In this document: positions 8,688 through 17,367 of the stretch, in pieces
Layout of the letters: each line of letters opens with the position of its first letter
Position numbering within the stretch: the stretch's first letter is position 1
DNA from: Plastoroseomonas arctica
Lineage (GTDB): Bacteria; Pseudomonadota; Alphaproteobacteria; Acetobacterales; Acetobacteraceae
Direction of reading: 5' to 3'
NCBI RefSeq assembly: GCF_018128965.1
Contig: NZ_JAAEDH010000023.1
Location: 1-64,000 of the forward strand
Length of the DNA stretch: 64,000 nt
Program-made: the position numbers and the translations under genes
The notes under the pieces: model-generated
Seen by the model: the letters and a program-made list of their open reading frames with translations, nothing else
Database searches by the model: none
What the model was told of the DNA's origin: nothing

Positions 8688-9161
8688 CTAACCGCGGCGC
8701 GCAGCGGTGATGGCTGCGACGTCGATTTTCTTCATGTGCATCATCGCGTCGAAGGCGCGCTTTGCTTCCGCACCGCCGACGGCGATCGCCTCGGTCAGCA
8801 CGCGCGGGGTGATCTGCCAGGAAATCCCCCACTTGTCCTTGCACCAGCCGCATTCGCTCTCCTTGCCGCCATTGCCGACGATGGCATTCCAGTAGCGATC
8901 GGTCTCCGCCTGGTCCTCGGTCGCGATCTGGAAGGAGAAAGCCTCGCTGTGCTTGAACACCGGGCCACCATTGAGGCCGAGGCAGGGTATGCCGAGCACG
9001 GTGAACTCCACCGTCAGCACGTCGCCTTCCTTGCCGGAGGGATAGTCGCTGGGGGCACGATGGACGGCACTCACCGCACTGTCGGGGAAGGTCGCCGCGT
9101 AAAACTGCGCGGCCGCTTCGGCGTCCTTGTCGTACCAGACGCAGATCGTGTTCTTGTGCAT
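8688..9161 (-). CDS. VOC family protein (PhnB / 3-demethylubiquinone methyltransferase-like)
   Basis: 157 aa. The sequence fits the VOC-superfamily family annotated as 3-demethylubiquinone-9 3-methyltransferase or PhnB-like: it opens with a CVWYDKDAEAAAQFYAATFPDS segment, then GLNGGP, SFQIATEDQAETDRYW and CGWCKDKWGISWQITP. Despite the name these proteins lack a methyltransferase fold; their functions are mostly unknown. The ATG at 9161 has AAGGAAG in front of it and is preferred over an upstream ATG at 9188. It is a single gene, convergent with the isomerase gene across the terminator. Confidence 0.85.
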   Translation of the reverse strand: MHKNTICVWYDKDAEAAAQFYAATFPDSAVSAVHRAPSDYPSGKEGDVLTVEFTVLGIPCLGLNGGPVFKHSEAFSFQIATEDQAETDRYWNAIVGNGGKESECGWCKDKWGISWQITPRVLTEAIAVGGAEAKRAFDAMMHMKKIDVAAITAARRG

Positions 9162-9303
9162 GAGGCTTCCTTTCGCCCTTGGGCCCATTCAGGCCATGCG
9201 TCGTTCTCCACCCGCCGGCAGGATAGGTCGCCGCGAGGCGCTTCTCCAACCAGCACGGGCCATGCTCGCGCGATCGTAGGGGGAAAGCGACCGTCGGGCG
9301 CCT

Positions 9304-10014
9304 TCACACCGTGAAAGGTACGCCCGGCACGGCCACCGTCACGCAGCCGGCATTCTCGCCCATCGCGGCAAGGAAGGCGTCGGCGTTCGGTGCCAACATC
9401 GGGAAGGTCGCGTAGTGGCACGGGATCACGGTGCTCGCGCCCGGCAGGAAGCGCGTCACCGCCAACGCCGCGCTGCGCGCGCCCATGGTGAAGCGATCTC
9501 CGATCGGCACCATGACCACCTTGGGCTCATGCAGCTCCGCGATCAGCGCCATGTCGGAGAAGATGTCGGTGTCGCCCATGTGATAGATCGTGGGCTCCGC
9601 GGCGTCCTTCGGGGTGACGACCAGGCCGTTGGGAAGGCCGAGATCCTGCTGGACGCCGTTCTCATCCATCGCCGCCGAGGAGTGCAGCGCCTGGGTGAGC
9701 GTGACGGTGAAGGCGCCCTGGTCGGTCGCGCCGCCGGTGTTCATCGGGTCGAACGCCTTCAGGCCGCGCTTGCCGAGATACATGCAGATCTCGAAATTCG
9801 TGACCACCTTCGCGCCGGTCCGCTCGGCGATGCCGAGCGTGTCGCCCACATGGTCCGAATGGCCGTGGGTGAGCAGGATATGCGTGGTGCCGGCGGTGTC
9901 GGCCGCGATGTCACCCTGGAACGTCCCATTGCCGGTGAGGAAGGGGTCGATCAGCACGTTCACATCGGCGAAGCGCAGGCGGAAGGCCGAATGGCCGAAC
10001 CAGGTGAGTTCCAT
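9304..10014 (-). CDS. Metal-dependent hydrolase, UPF0173 family (beta-lactamase fold)
   Basis: 236 aa. It shows the UPF0173 pattern: N-terminal [12 protein letters not shown], an LIDPFLTGN strand, the metal motif [10 protein letters not shown] (HxHxDH), and later [10 protein letters not shown] and IPCHYATFP with further ligands. This is a cytoplasmic metallo-beta-lactamase-fold hydrolase of unknown substrate, sometimes called YtkL-like. The start at 10014 is chosen because MELTW is the usual family N-terminus and AGGAG lies upstream. It is 75 nt downstream of the D-aminoacylase gene on the same strand and may be co-transcribed. Confidence 0.9.
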   Translation of the reverse strand: MELTWFGHSAFRLRFADVNVLIDPFLTGNGTFQGDIAADTAGTTHILLTHGHSDHVGDTLGIAERTGAKVVTNFEICMYLGKRGLKAFDPMNTGGATDQGAFTVTLTQALHSSAAMDENGVQQDLGLPNGLVVTPKDAAEPTIYHMGDTDIFSDMALIAELHEPKVVMVPIGDRFTMGARSAALAVTRFLPGASTVIPCHYATFPMLAPNADAFLAAMGENAGCVTVAVPGVPFTV

Positions 10015-10089
10015 GGCGGGGGGCTCCTGAAGCGGTGGAAGGCCGGAGTGTGGCGCCTCCACCGCATCGGGCAAGGGGGCGCCGCGACC

Positions 10090-11808
10090 TCAGCCTGGAT
10101 GCTGCGCGCCGCGGACCAACCGCCCCGGCAGCGCGCCGGTCGCGATTCCTTCGCGGAAGGTGACGGTGCCGGATAGGATGGTGGCGACATAGCCCTCGGC
10201 CCGCTGCACCAGGCGCTTGCCGCCGGCGGGCAGATCGTAGCGCATCTCCGGCACGTGGAGGCGCAGCCGCGCATGGTCGATGATGTTGATGTCCGCCTTG
10301 TGCCCCGGCGCAATCAGCCCGCGGTCGGTGAGGCCCACCGCCAGGGCGTTGTCGCGCGTCAGGCGCTTGACCACGAAGCCCAGCGGCAGCGTGGCGCCGC
10401 GCGACCGGTCGCGCGACCAATGTGTCAGCAGATGCGTGGTCGCGCTCGCGTCGCAGATGTAGCCGACATGGGCGCCGCCATCGCCGAGGCCGGTCACCGT
10501 ATGCGGGTGGCGCAGCATCTCCCCGATCGCTTCGAGATCGCCATCGGCATAGTTCAGGATCGGGCGGTTCAGGATGGCGTGGCCGTCCTTCTCCAGCATC
10601 CATTCGTAGCAGAGCGCGGCGGGGTCCACGCCGCGGCGCGCGGCCTCGGCGGCGACGGAGGTGTCCGGGTGCGGCTCGTACTCCGGCGGGTCACCGAGCT
10701 TGAAGATGCGCGACCAGGTTTCGTGGCGCGCACGAAGCATCGGGTCGGCGGTGTGTTCGGCCAGGATGCGGGCGCGGAATTCCGGGTCGCGCAGATGTTG
10801 CATCCGCGCGGCGAAGGGCAGATCGGCGATGGGCTTGAACGAGGGCCGATGCAGGAAGGGGTGCTGGCTGAGCTCGAAGCCGAACATTAAGCCCACCGGA
10901 CGGCCCATCACCTGCGCCAGCATCGGCGTGCCAGCGGCGTTCGCGGCCGAGACTTTTGCCAGCAATTCGCGCCACAGATGCGGCTTGCTCTCGCGCTGGA
11001 GCAGCGAAAAGGTCATCGGTCGGCCGGAGCGAGCAGCGACGCGCTGGAGCATGGCGAATTCGGCATCCACATCGTCGAAATCCGAGATCACCTGCAGCCA
11101 GCCCTGCCCCGCATGCCGCACCGCATCCGCAATGGCGGCAAGCTCGGCTTCGGCCGCACCCAGGGTGGGGATGGCTTCGCCGGCCAACGTCTTGTGCGCG
11201 ATGGCGCGGGAGGTCGCGAAGCCCAGCGCGCCGGCGCGCATGCCCTCGCCGACCAGGCGGGCCATTTCGGTGCGGTCGGCCTCGGTCGCGTCCTCGCGCT
11301 CGGCGCCGCGCTGGCCCATGACGTGGACGCGCACCGCCGAGTGCGGCACCTGCGTCGCGATGTCGAGGTCGTAGCGGCGCGCGGCGAGCGCATCGAGGAA
11401 TTGCGGGAAGCTTTCCCAGTTCCAGGGAATGCCGGCGGTCAGGACGACCTCGGGCAGATCCTCCACGCCTTCCATGAGCCGGATCAGCATCTCGCGCCGC
11501 TCCGGCAGGCAGGGGGCAAAGCCCACGCCGCAATTGCCGATCAGCGCCGTGGTGACGCCGTTCCAGGAGGAGGAGCCGATGGTTTCGGAGAAGGTGACCT
11601 GCGCGTCGTAATGCGTGTGCAGGTCCACGAAGCCGGGGGTGACGAGCAGGCCCTGGGCGTCGAATTCCTCACTGCCCCGCGCATCCAGGCCGCGCCCGAC
11701 GGCGGCGATACGACCGTCACGGATGGCGACATCCGCCTTGTAAGGTTCGCCACCATTGCCGTCCGCGATCATGCCGCCGCGGATGAGGATATCGACCTGT
11801 TCGGTCAT
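10090..11808 (-). CDS. N-acyl-D-amino-acid deacylase / D-aminoacylase, amidohydrolase family 3
   Basis: 572 aa, cytoplasmic. It has the amidohydrolase layout: an N-terminal beta-sandwich strand ([14 protein letters not shown]), the zinc motif HTH (His64, His66) in [12 protein letters not shown], a long TIM barrel, and a C-terminal sandwich ([16 protein letters not shown]). The closest known relatives are D-aminoacylases and N-acyl-D-glutamate deacylases, which release free D-amino acids from N-acyl forms. Substrate preference cannot be decided from sequence. It lies upstream of the UPF0173 gene on the same strand. Confidence 0.87.
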   Translation of the reverse strand: MTEQVDILIRGGMIADGNGGEPYKADVAIRDGRIAAVGRGLDARGSEEFDAQGLLVTPGFVDLHTHYDAQVTFSETIGSSSWNGVTTALIGNCGVGFAPCLPERREMLIRLMEGVEDLPEVVLTAGIPWNWESFPQFLDALAARRYDLDIATQVPHSAVRVHVMGQRGAEREDATEADRTEMARLVGEGMRAGALGFATSRAIAHKTLAGEAIPTLGAAEAELAAIADAVRHAGQGWLQVISDFDDVDAEFAMLQRVAARSGRPMTFSLLQRESKPHLWRELLAKVSAANAAGTPMLAQVMGRPVGLMFGFELSQHPFLHRPSFKPIADLPFAARMQHLRDPEFRARILAEHTADPMLRARHETWSRIFKLGDPPEYEPHPDTSVAAEAARRGVDPAALCYEWMLEKDGHAILNRPILNYADGDLEAIGEMLRHPHTVTGLGDGGAHVGYICDASATTHLLTHWSRDRSRGATLPLGFVVKRLTRDNALAVGLTDRGLIAPGHKADINIIDHARLRLHVPEMRYDLPAGGKRLVQRAEGYVATILSGTVTFREGIATGALPGRLVRGAQHPG

Positions 11809-11865
11809 CTTTGGGCCTCCCTTGTCGCCAGGACCATGGCCCCGGCGCGCAGCACCTGTCCAGGC

Positions 11866-13038
11866 TCAGGGAAACTGCAGCAGCACGGCCTTGAGGTAGG
11901 CGCTCTCCGGCAGCGCCGGGTGCAGCGGATGATCCGGGCCGGCGCCGCCCTGGTGCAGGATGCGCGCATCGCGCTTCACCCGAAGCGCGCCCCACAGCAC
12001 CGCATCGGCGAACTCGCCTGGGGCCACGTGGTGCGAGCAAGATGCGATGAACAGGAACCCGCCCTTGGCCACCCGCTCCGCCGCGATACGCGCGAGCTTG
12101 CCATAGGCGCGCAGCGCCGCCGGATTGTCCTTGCGCGCCTTGGCGAAGGCCGGCGGGTCCACGATGACGATGTCGAAGTGTCCTTCGATGCGCGGCAGAT
12201 CCTCCATCGCGTCGGCGCGCCGCGGCGTCACGCGCTCCGCCACGCCGGCATCGGCGGCCGCCTCCATCGCCAGGTCCAGCGCGTGCTGACTGGCATCGAG
12301 CAGCGTCACCGACGCAGCCCCCCGCGCCGCCGCCTGCAGGCCGAACCCGCCCGTGTGGCAGAAGGCGTCCAGCACGGTCGCACCCTGCGCGAGTGACGCA
12401 ATCCGCGCCCGATGCTCACGCTGGTCATGAAACCAGCCGGTCTTCTGCCCGGCATCGAGGTCGATCGGAAACCGCAGCCCGCCCTCCTCGGCCCAGGCGC
12501 GCGAGGCATCCCCGTGCAGCCGCACCGTCTCCAGCGGAAGCATCTCCAGAGCCCGCACTCCGGAATCATTGCGCGCGACAATGGTCTCAGGCCGCACGAG
12601 CTCATGCAGCGCCGCCACGATCCAAGGCGTGGCCGCCTCCATCCCGGCCGTGTTCGCCTGCAACACGACCGTGTCGCCATAGCGGTCGATCACCAGGCCC
12701 GGCAGGCCATCCGCCTCCGCATGCACCAGGCGATAGAACGGCGCCGCAAACATCCGCTGCCGCAGCGCCAGGGCCGCCGCGATTCGCGCCCGGAACCATC
12801 CCTCTCCCACCACCATCCCGGGATCGCGGTCCAACACCCGCGCCGCAATCAGGCTGTGCGGGTTGAAATGCCACACGCCATGCTTGACACCGTCATCGCC
12901 CTCCAGCCGCACCACGGCCCCCGGCGGCAGGGCCTTGGTCTCGGGCGTCATGGCGACCTCATTGGAAAACACCCAAGGGTGGCCAGCCTTGGCGCGCTTG
13001 TCGCGGCCAGGCATCAGACGGATCAACGGAATGCTCAT
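11866..13038 (-). CDS. 23S rRNA (cytosine-C5) methyltransferase, RlmI-like
   Basis: 390 aa. An N-terminal PUA-like domain (MPGRDKRAKAGHPWVFSNEV) is followed by a class I SAM-methyltransferase domain with LDAFCHTGGFGL (motif I), LLDASQHALDLA (motif II) and IVDPPAFAK (motif IV). ASCSHHV near the end carries the Cys expected in m5C enzymes. In E. coli RlmI makes m5C1962 in 23S rRNA. The start MSIPLIRLMPG is chosen by family alignment; no strong Shine-Dalgarno precedes it. It is a solitary gene. Confidence 0.87.
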   Translation of the reverse strand: MSIPLIRLMPGRDKRAKAGHPWVFSNEVAMTPETKALPPGAVVRLEGDDGVKHGVWHFNPHSLIAARVLDRDPGMVVGEGWFRARIAAALALRQRMFAAPFYRLVHAEADGLPGLVIDRYGDTVVLQANTAGMEAATPWIVAALHELVRPETIVARNDSGVRALEMLPLETVRLHGDASRAWAEEGGLRFPIDLDAGQKTGWFHDQREHRARIASLAQGATVLDAFCHTGGFGLQAAARGAASVTLLDASQHALDLAMEAAADAGVAERVTPRRADAMEDLPRIEGHFDIVIVDPPAFAKARKDNPAALRAYGKLARIAAERVAKGGFLFIASCSHHVAPGEFADAVLWGALRVKRDARILHQGGAGPDHPLHPALPESAYLKAVLLQFP

Positions 13039-13266
13039 CCGCGTTGGATAGGCGCAGTCAGGGTCGCAAGGCCAGGGGTGGAGCCCCCGCCTTGCCTCCC
13101 TTGTCGGCCATGAATGGCGGATGAAGCCTCCATGACGCGAGGCCCACCCGCGGTGGCCCGAAGCTTGCAAAATCTCCCAGTCACTACGGAAAACCGCAGG
13201 TCACTGCTCCGCCAGGAGCCCAAACCCGCCTAGTTCCGCGCCATCACGTCCAGCCAGGAGGCAACC

Positions 13267-14250
13267 ATGTTAAACCGACGTCATCTTCTCGCCGGCGCCG
13301 CCGGTACGCTGGCTGCACCGGGCATCCTGCGCGCGCAGGGCGCCGCCTGGCCCAGCCGCGGCTCGATCCGCCTCGTCGCCCAATTCCCACCCGGTGGCCT
13401 GGTCGACACGATCAGTCGCCTGATGGCGCCCGGGCTCGGGCAGGCCTTGAACCAGACGGTGGTGGTGGAAAACCGCGCCGGCGCCGGCGGCGTCATCGGC
13501 ACCGATTTCGTCGCCAAGCAGCCCGCCGATGGCTACACGCTGCTGGTCAGCCACGCCTCCGTGCATGTGTTCTCGACCGCCACGATGCCGACGCTGCCCT
13601 TCGACCCGGTCACCGATTTTACCCATTTGGGCATGCTCGTCGAAGCCGCGAACGTGCTGCTGGTCCGCGCGGAATCGCCGTTCCAGACGCTCGCCCAGTA
13701 TCTGGAGGCGGCGAAGACCCGGCCCGTGCGCTTCGGCTCCTCCGGCATCGGCTCGGCGCCGCATCTGCTCGGCGCGATGCTGTCGAGCGAGGCGGGGGCA
13801 CCCAACCTCGACCACGTGCCCTATCGCGGCAGCGCGCCGGCGATGCAGGACCTGATGGCCAATCAGATTGAGAGCTTCATCGACCCCATCACCACCAACG
13901 TGCAGCTGCTGCGCGACGGGGTGCTGCGCTGCCTCGGCGTCTCCACCCCGCAGCGCCTGCCGGCCTTCCCGAACATCCCCACTTTCGCCGAACAAGGCTT
14001 CCCGCGCCTGACCTCGGCGCAATGGCTGGGGCTTTCGGCACCGAAGAACCTGCCCGCACCGATCGCCGAGCGCATCACCGCGCTGATCCCGACGCTGCTC
14101 GCGCGGCCGGAGCTGAAGGCGCGGTTCGAAGACCTGCAGACGCTGCCGCGCGACCCGCCGCCACTCGGCGCCGCCTTCGTCGGCATCATGCGCGAGCAGA
14201 TCGCCCAATGGACCGCCGTGGCGCGGCAGTTCAACATCACGGTGAGCTGA
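13267..14250 (+). CDS. Bug-family tripartite tricarboxylate transporter substrate-binding protein
   Basis: 327 aa. The N-terminus MLNRRHLLAGAAGTLAAPGILRAQ is a Tat-like signal peptide. The mature domain has the Bug/TctC pattern: RLVAQFPPGGLVDTISR, VENRAGAGGVIGTDFVAKQPADGYTLLV and LDHVPYRGSAPAMQDLMANQIE. Bug proteins bind small organic acids or amides for a TctAB permease or for signalling, and are greatly expanded in Acetobacteraceae and Burkholderiales. No TctA or TctB gene is nearby, so this is an orphan binding protein, as is common. AGGAGG at 13255-13261 supports the start. Confidence 0.92.
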   Translation: MLNRRHLLAGAAGTLAAPGILRAQGAAWPSRGSIRLVAQFPPGGLVDTISRLMAPGLGQALNQTVVVENRAGAGGVIGTDFVAKQPADGYTLLVSHASVHVFSTATMPTLPFDPVTDFTHLGMLVEAANVLLVRAESPFQTLAQYLEAAKTRPVRFGSSGIGSAPHLLGAMLSSEAGAPNLDHVPYRGSAPAMQDLMANQIESFIDPITTNVQLLRDGVLRCLGVSTPQRLPAFPNIPTFAEQGFPRLTSAQWLGLSAPKNLPAPIAERITALIPTLLARPELKARFEDLQTLPRDPPPLGAAFVGIMREQIAQWTAVARQFNITVS

Positions 14251-14321
14251 AGCAAGGCGGGGGGCTCCGCCCCCCCTTCGACATATACGTCGAAGGGGGG
14301 GCGCAGTCCCTGGCCTTGCTA
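14250..14321. terminator. Bidirectional terminator with alternative hairpins between convergent genes
   Basis: AAGCAAGGC follows the Bug-gene stop on the plus strand, and AGCAAGGC follows the EamA stop on the minus strand (plus-strand GCCTTGC at 14313-14319). Between them a G-run (14259-14264) can pair with the C-run 14270-14275. Alternatively CCCCCCCTTCGAC (14270-14282) pairs perfectly over 13 bp with GTCGAAGGGGGGG (14289-14301) around a 6-nt loop. The two stems exclude each other. There is no T-run, so intrinsic termination is inferred from the structure and the convergent position. Confidence 0.65.
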
Positions 14322-15188
14322 CCCGCGCACCGCCAGCACCACGCCGCCGAGCGTCAGGCTCAGCGCCACCACCTCCCGCGTCCCGAACGGCTCGCCCAGG
14401 GTCAGTGCCGCCACGCACACCCCGATCACCGGTGCCAGCAAGGTGCCGATCGAAGCCGCCGACGCCGGCAGGCGCCGCAGCGCCGCGAACCATCCCGCGT
14501 AGCAGAGGCACAGCGGGATCACCGCCGAATAGGCCAGCAGCGCCCAGGCCGTCGTCGAGATGGCGCCGGGATCCAAACGCTCGAACAGCAGCGAGGCGAG
14601 CAGCATCGGCGCGCCGCCGAGCCCCACCTGCCAGGCCGCGCTGGTCAGCGGGGGCAGCGCCAGCGGCCAGCGCTTCGTCACCACCGTGCCGATCGCGAAG
14701 GTCACCGCGGCCCCGGTGGTCAGCAGCACGCCCGGCAGCTTGGCGACGCCGAGCGAGACGCCCTGCCCCAGCATCAGCACCGCAACGCCGGCGAAGCCGA
14801 TCAGCAGCGCGATCACGCGCCGCGCGTTCGGCCGTTCTCCCAGCACCGGCCAGGCGAGCAGCGCCGTCCAGATCGGCATGGTGTAGCAGGTGATCGCCGC
14901 CTCGCTCGCCGAGAGCCAGAGCAGCGCGAAGGTGGAAAAGCCCATCCAGCACGCAACGTTGAGAAAGGCCGCGAGCGCGAGCCTGGGGAAGACCGCGCGG
15001 CTGACGGCGAGGCTCTCGCCGGCCGCGAGCGCGATCGTCGCAAGCACGCCCGCGCCGACCATCGCCGGCCAGGCGCGCATCGCGAGCGGCGGCATTTCGC
15101 CCACCAGGAATTTCATCGAGGGCCAGGCGAAGCCCCAGCCGCAGGCGGTGAACAGGAGGAGGAGGAAACCCGTCGTCTGGGGGCTCAG
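14319..15188 (-). CDS. EamA/DMT family transporter
   Basis: 289 aa with about ten hydrophobic segments in two EamA repeats; WGFAWPSMKFLVGE near the N-terminus and LAPVIGVCVAALTLGEPFG in the last repeat are typical. A drug/metabolite-type exporter of the inner membrane; substrate unknown. The start is unusual. The only canonical in-frame start is the ATG at 15116, which would cut the first membrane helix. A CTG at 15188 overlaps the aldolase stop as CTGA, like the ATGA overlaps elsewhere in the window, and keeps helix 1 whole. CTG is proposed, with ATG 15116 as the fallback. The frame is open further upstream inside the aldolase gene but has no ATG, GTG or TTG near. Confidence 0.8.
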   Translation of the reverse strand: MSPQTTGFLLLLFTACGWGFAWPSMKFLVGEMPPLAMRAWPAMVGAGVLATIALAAGESLAVSRAVFPRLALAAFLNVACWMGFSTFALLWLSASEAAITCYTMPIWTALLAWPVLGERPNARRVIALLIGFAGVAVLMLGQGVSLGVAKLPGVLLTTGAAVTFAIGTVVTKRWPLALPPLTSAAWQVGLGGAPMLLASLLFERLDPGAISTTAWALLAYSAVIPLCLCYAGWFAALRRLPASAASIGTLLAPVIGVCVAALTLGEPFGTREVVALSLTLGGVVLAVRG

Positions 15189-15973
15189 TGCGCGAATTCG
15201 GGGGCCTCGCGGGTCAGGATGCGCTTGATGCTCTCGAGGTGCAGGCGCGCGCTCTCGCGATCGCCCTCGCGCATCTGGTCGTAGGTCTTGCGCGCCATCT
15301 CGGGCGAGACCGGCTTCAGGGCGCGGCCGGTGGACATGGCCAGGCGCTGCGCCTCGGCGGCGCGCTCGAGGTAGTAGAGGTCGTCCCAGGCCTCGGCGAT
15401 GGTGGGCCCGGTCACCATGACGCCATGGTTGCGCATGAAGACGATGTCGGCGTCGCCCATCGAGGCAGCGATGCGGTCGCCCTCCGCCTCGTCCAGCGCC
15501 AGGCCGCCGTAGTCTTCGTCGACCACGGTGCGGCCATAGAATTTCAGCGCCGACTGGCCGGCCCAGACCAGCGGCGGGCCTTCGAGCATGGCGAGCGCCG
15601 TGGCGTTGGGCATATGCGTGTGGAAGGCCGCCTTGGCGCGCGGGTTCTTCAGGTGCAGCCGGCCATGGATGAAGAAGGCGGTGGCTTCCGGCACACCCTC
15701 GCCGGCGACCACATTCCCCTTGAAGTCGCAGATGAGCAGGCGAGAGGCCGTCATCTCGGCGAAGGCCCAGCCATAGGGATTGACCAGGAACAGGTCGTCG
15801 CGGCCCGGGACCATCGCCGAGAAGTGGTTGCAGATGCCCTCGTGCATGCCGAGCTTCGCGGCCATCCGGAAGCAGGCGGCGAGGTCGATGCGGGCCTGGC
15901 GCACCGCCTCGGTTCCGAGGTCTGAATTGCGCAGGATGGCGGGGGCGGCGGCAGCGCCGAGGGCATGGGCCAT
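15185..15973 (-). CDS. Class II aldolase/adducin family protein
   Basis: 262 aa. Class II aldolase-fold protein: GMHEGICNHFSAMVPG, then the zinc-binding HTH (His118, His120) in FHTHMPNATALA and a third ligand candidate in MRNHGVMV. Relatives include fuculose-phosphate aldolase-like enzymes, 3-oxo-tetronate 4-phosphate decarboxylases and 5-keto-4-deoxyuronate-linked enzymes. The reaction is probably a retro-aldol cleavage or decarboxylation of a sugar-acid intermediate, but the substrate is not readable. The ATG at 15973 is chosen because family homology begins shortly after it. It is co-directional with and overlaps the EamA gene, and is divergent from the amino-acid hydrolase gene. Confidence 0.85.
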   Translation of the reverse strand: MAHALGAAAAPAILRNSDLGTEAVRQARIDLAACFRMAAKLGMHEGICNHFSAMVPGRDDLFLVNPYGWAFAEMTASRLLICDFKGNVVAGEGVPEATAFFIHGRLHLKNPRAKAAFHTHMPNATALAMLEGPPLVWAGQSALKFYGRTVVDEDYGGLALDEAEGDRIAASMGDADIVFMRNHGVMVTGPTIAEAWDDLYYLERAAEAQRLAMSTGRALKPVSPEMARKTYDQMREGDRESARLHLESIKRILTREAPEFAH

Positions 15974-16054
15974 GCGAAGGGTCTTCCCGGTCAGAACGGC
16001 TGCCAGCTTGCCATCGCCGCCGCGCGCGCGATAGCAGGGGGTTTGCGTGGAGCG

Positions 16055-17308
16055 ATGGCGGATATGAGCGGGACCAACCAGCGGATCGACGGCAAGCGGC
16101 TGTGGGACAGCCTGATGGCAATGGCGGAGATCGGCGCCACGCCTAAGGGCGGCGTGCGCCGCCTCACCCTGACGGATGTGGACAAGGACGGCCGCGCGCG
16201 CTTCCGCGGCTGGTGCGAGACGCTGGACCTCAAGGTCCGCGTCGACGCCATGGGCAACATGTTCGCCCGGCGCGAGGGGCGCGACCCCACCCGCCTGCCG
16301 GTGCTGATGGGCAGCCACCTCGACAGCCAACCGACGGGGGGCAAGTTCGACGGCGCGCTGGGCGTGATCGCGGGGCTGGAGGTGATGCGCACGCTGCACG
16401 AGCTCAACATCCAGACCGAGGCGCCGGTCGAGCTGATCAACTGGACCGACGAGGAAGGCAGCCGCTTCGGCCGATCGCTGATGGGCAGCGGCGTCTGGGC
16501 GGGCGTCTACCCGCAGGACGCTGCCTATGGCTGGGCGGATATTGATGGCGTCACCGTCTCCGACGCGCTCGACCGGATCGGCGCCAAAGGCGAGCACCCC
16601 GCCAAACCCTTTCCGGCGGATGCCTATTTCGAGCTGCACATCGAGCAGGGCCCGATCCTCGAGCGCGAGGGCAAGCAGGTGGGCGTCGTCACCGGCGCCC
16701 AGGCGCAGGTCTGGTGGGATGCGGTGGTGACCGGCCAGGACGCGCATGCCGGCACGACCCCGCCCTCCGCGCGCAAGGATGCGCTGCTGACCGCGGCGAG
16801 GATCATCGCGCTGGTCGACGAGATGATGCGCGCCCATGGCGATGACGGCCGCGGCACGGTGGGCTGGCTGCAGGTGGTCAATGCCAGCCGCAACGTGGTG
16901 CCCGGCGAGGTGCGCTTCTCGGTCGAGTTCCGCCACCCGGAGACTGCGGCGATCGAGGCCATCGCCGCCGCCTTCCCGCAGCGCGCGGCGGAGATCGCGA
17001 ACGCCAACCGCACGCCGCTCGACCTCAAGGAGCTGTTCCTGCTGCCGCACCAGCCCTTCGATCCGGGCTGCGTCGGCATCGTGCGCGAGGCCTCCGCGCG
17101 CCTTGGCTACACCACGCGCGACATCATCTCCGGCGCCGGCCACGACGCCGTCTATGTCGCGCGCAGTGTGCCGACCGCGATGATCTTCACCCCCTGCAAG
17201 GATGGCCTCTCCCACAACGAGGCCGAGAGCATCGAGCCGGAGGAGGCCGAGGCGGGGACGCAGGTGCTGTTCCAGGCCGTCCTGGCGCGGGCGAACCGGG
17301 TGATCTGA
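16055..17308 (+). CDS. Zn-dependent hydrolase, N-carbamoyl-L-amino-acid hydrolase / allantoate amidohydrolase family
   Basis: 417 aa, M20 metallopeptidase fold (AmaB/AllC/HyuC group). Metal-site residues are visible: His88 in GSHLDSQPTGGKFDG, Asp99 in KFDG, Glu133/134 in NWTDEEGSRFGRSLMGS, a His in ELHIEQGPILE, and a late His in SHNEAE. Such enzymes hydrolyse N-carbamoyl amino acids, allantoate or beta-ureidopropionate. The ATG at 16055 has GGAG upstream; ATG 16064 is a possible alternative. It is divergent from the aldolase gene and 59 nt upstream of the UxaA-type gene, so it may share a catabolic transcript with it. Confidence 0.88.
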   Translation: MADMSGTNQRIDGKRLWDSLMAMAEIGATPKGGVRRLTLTDVDKDGRARFRGWCETLDLKVRVDAMGNMFARREGRDPTRLPVLMGSHLDSQPTGGKFDGALGVIAGLEVMRTLHELNIQTEAPVELINWTDEEGSRFGRSLMGSGVWAGVYPQDAAYGWADIDGVTVSDALDRIGAKGEHPAKPFPADAYFELHIEQGPILEREGKQVGVVTGAQAQVWWDAVVTGQDAHAGTTPPSARKDALLTAARIIALVDEMMRAHGDDGRGTVGWLQVVNASRNVVPGEVRFSVEFRHPETAAIEAIAAAFPQRAAEIANANRTPLDLKELFLLPHQPFDPGCVGIVREASARLGYTTRDIISGAGHDAVYVARSVPTAMIFTPCKDGLSHNEAESIEPEEAEAGTQVLFQAVLARANRVI

Positions 17309-17367
17309 GCGACCCCTGGCGGCCTGTCGGGAGCCTGCTAGGCTCCGAAAAAATACGAGGGACCGCC

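Noticed and set aside
15185-17215. A 676-residue frame that appears to extend the class II aldolase upstream
   Set aside because: Residues before the ATG at 15973 are an antisense shadow of the amino-acid hydrolase gene; family similarity starts only after 15973.
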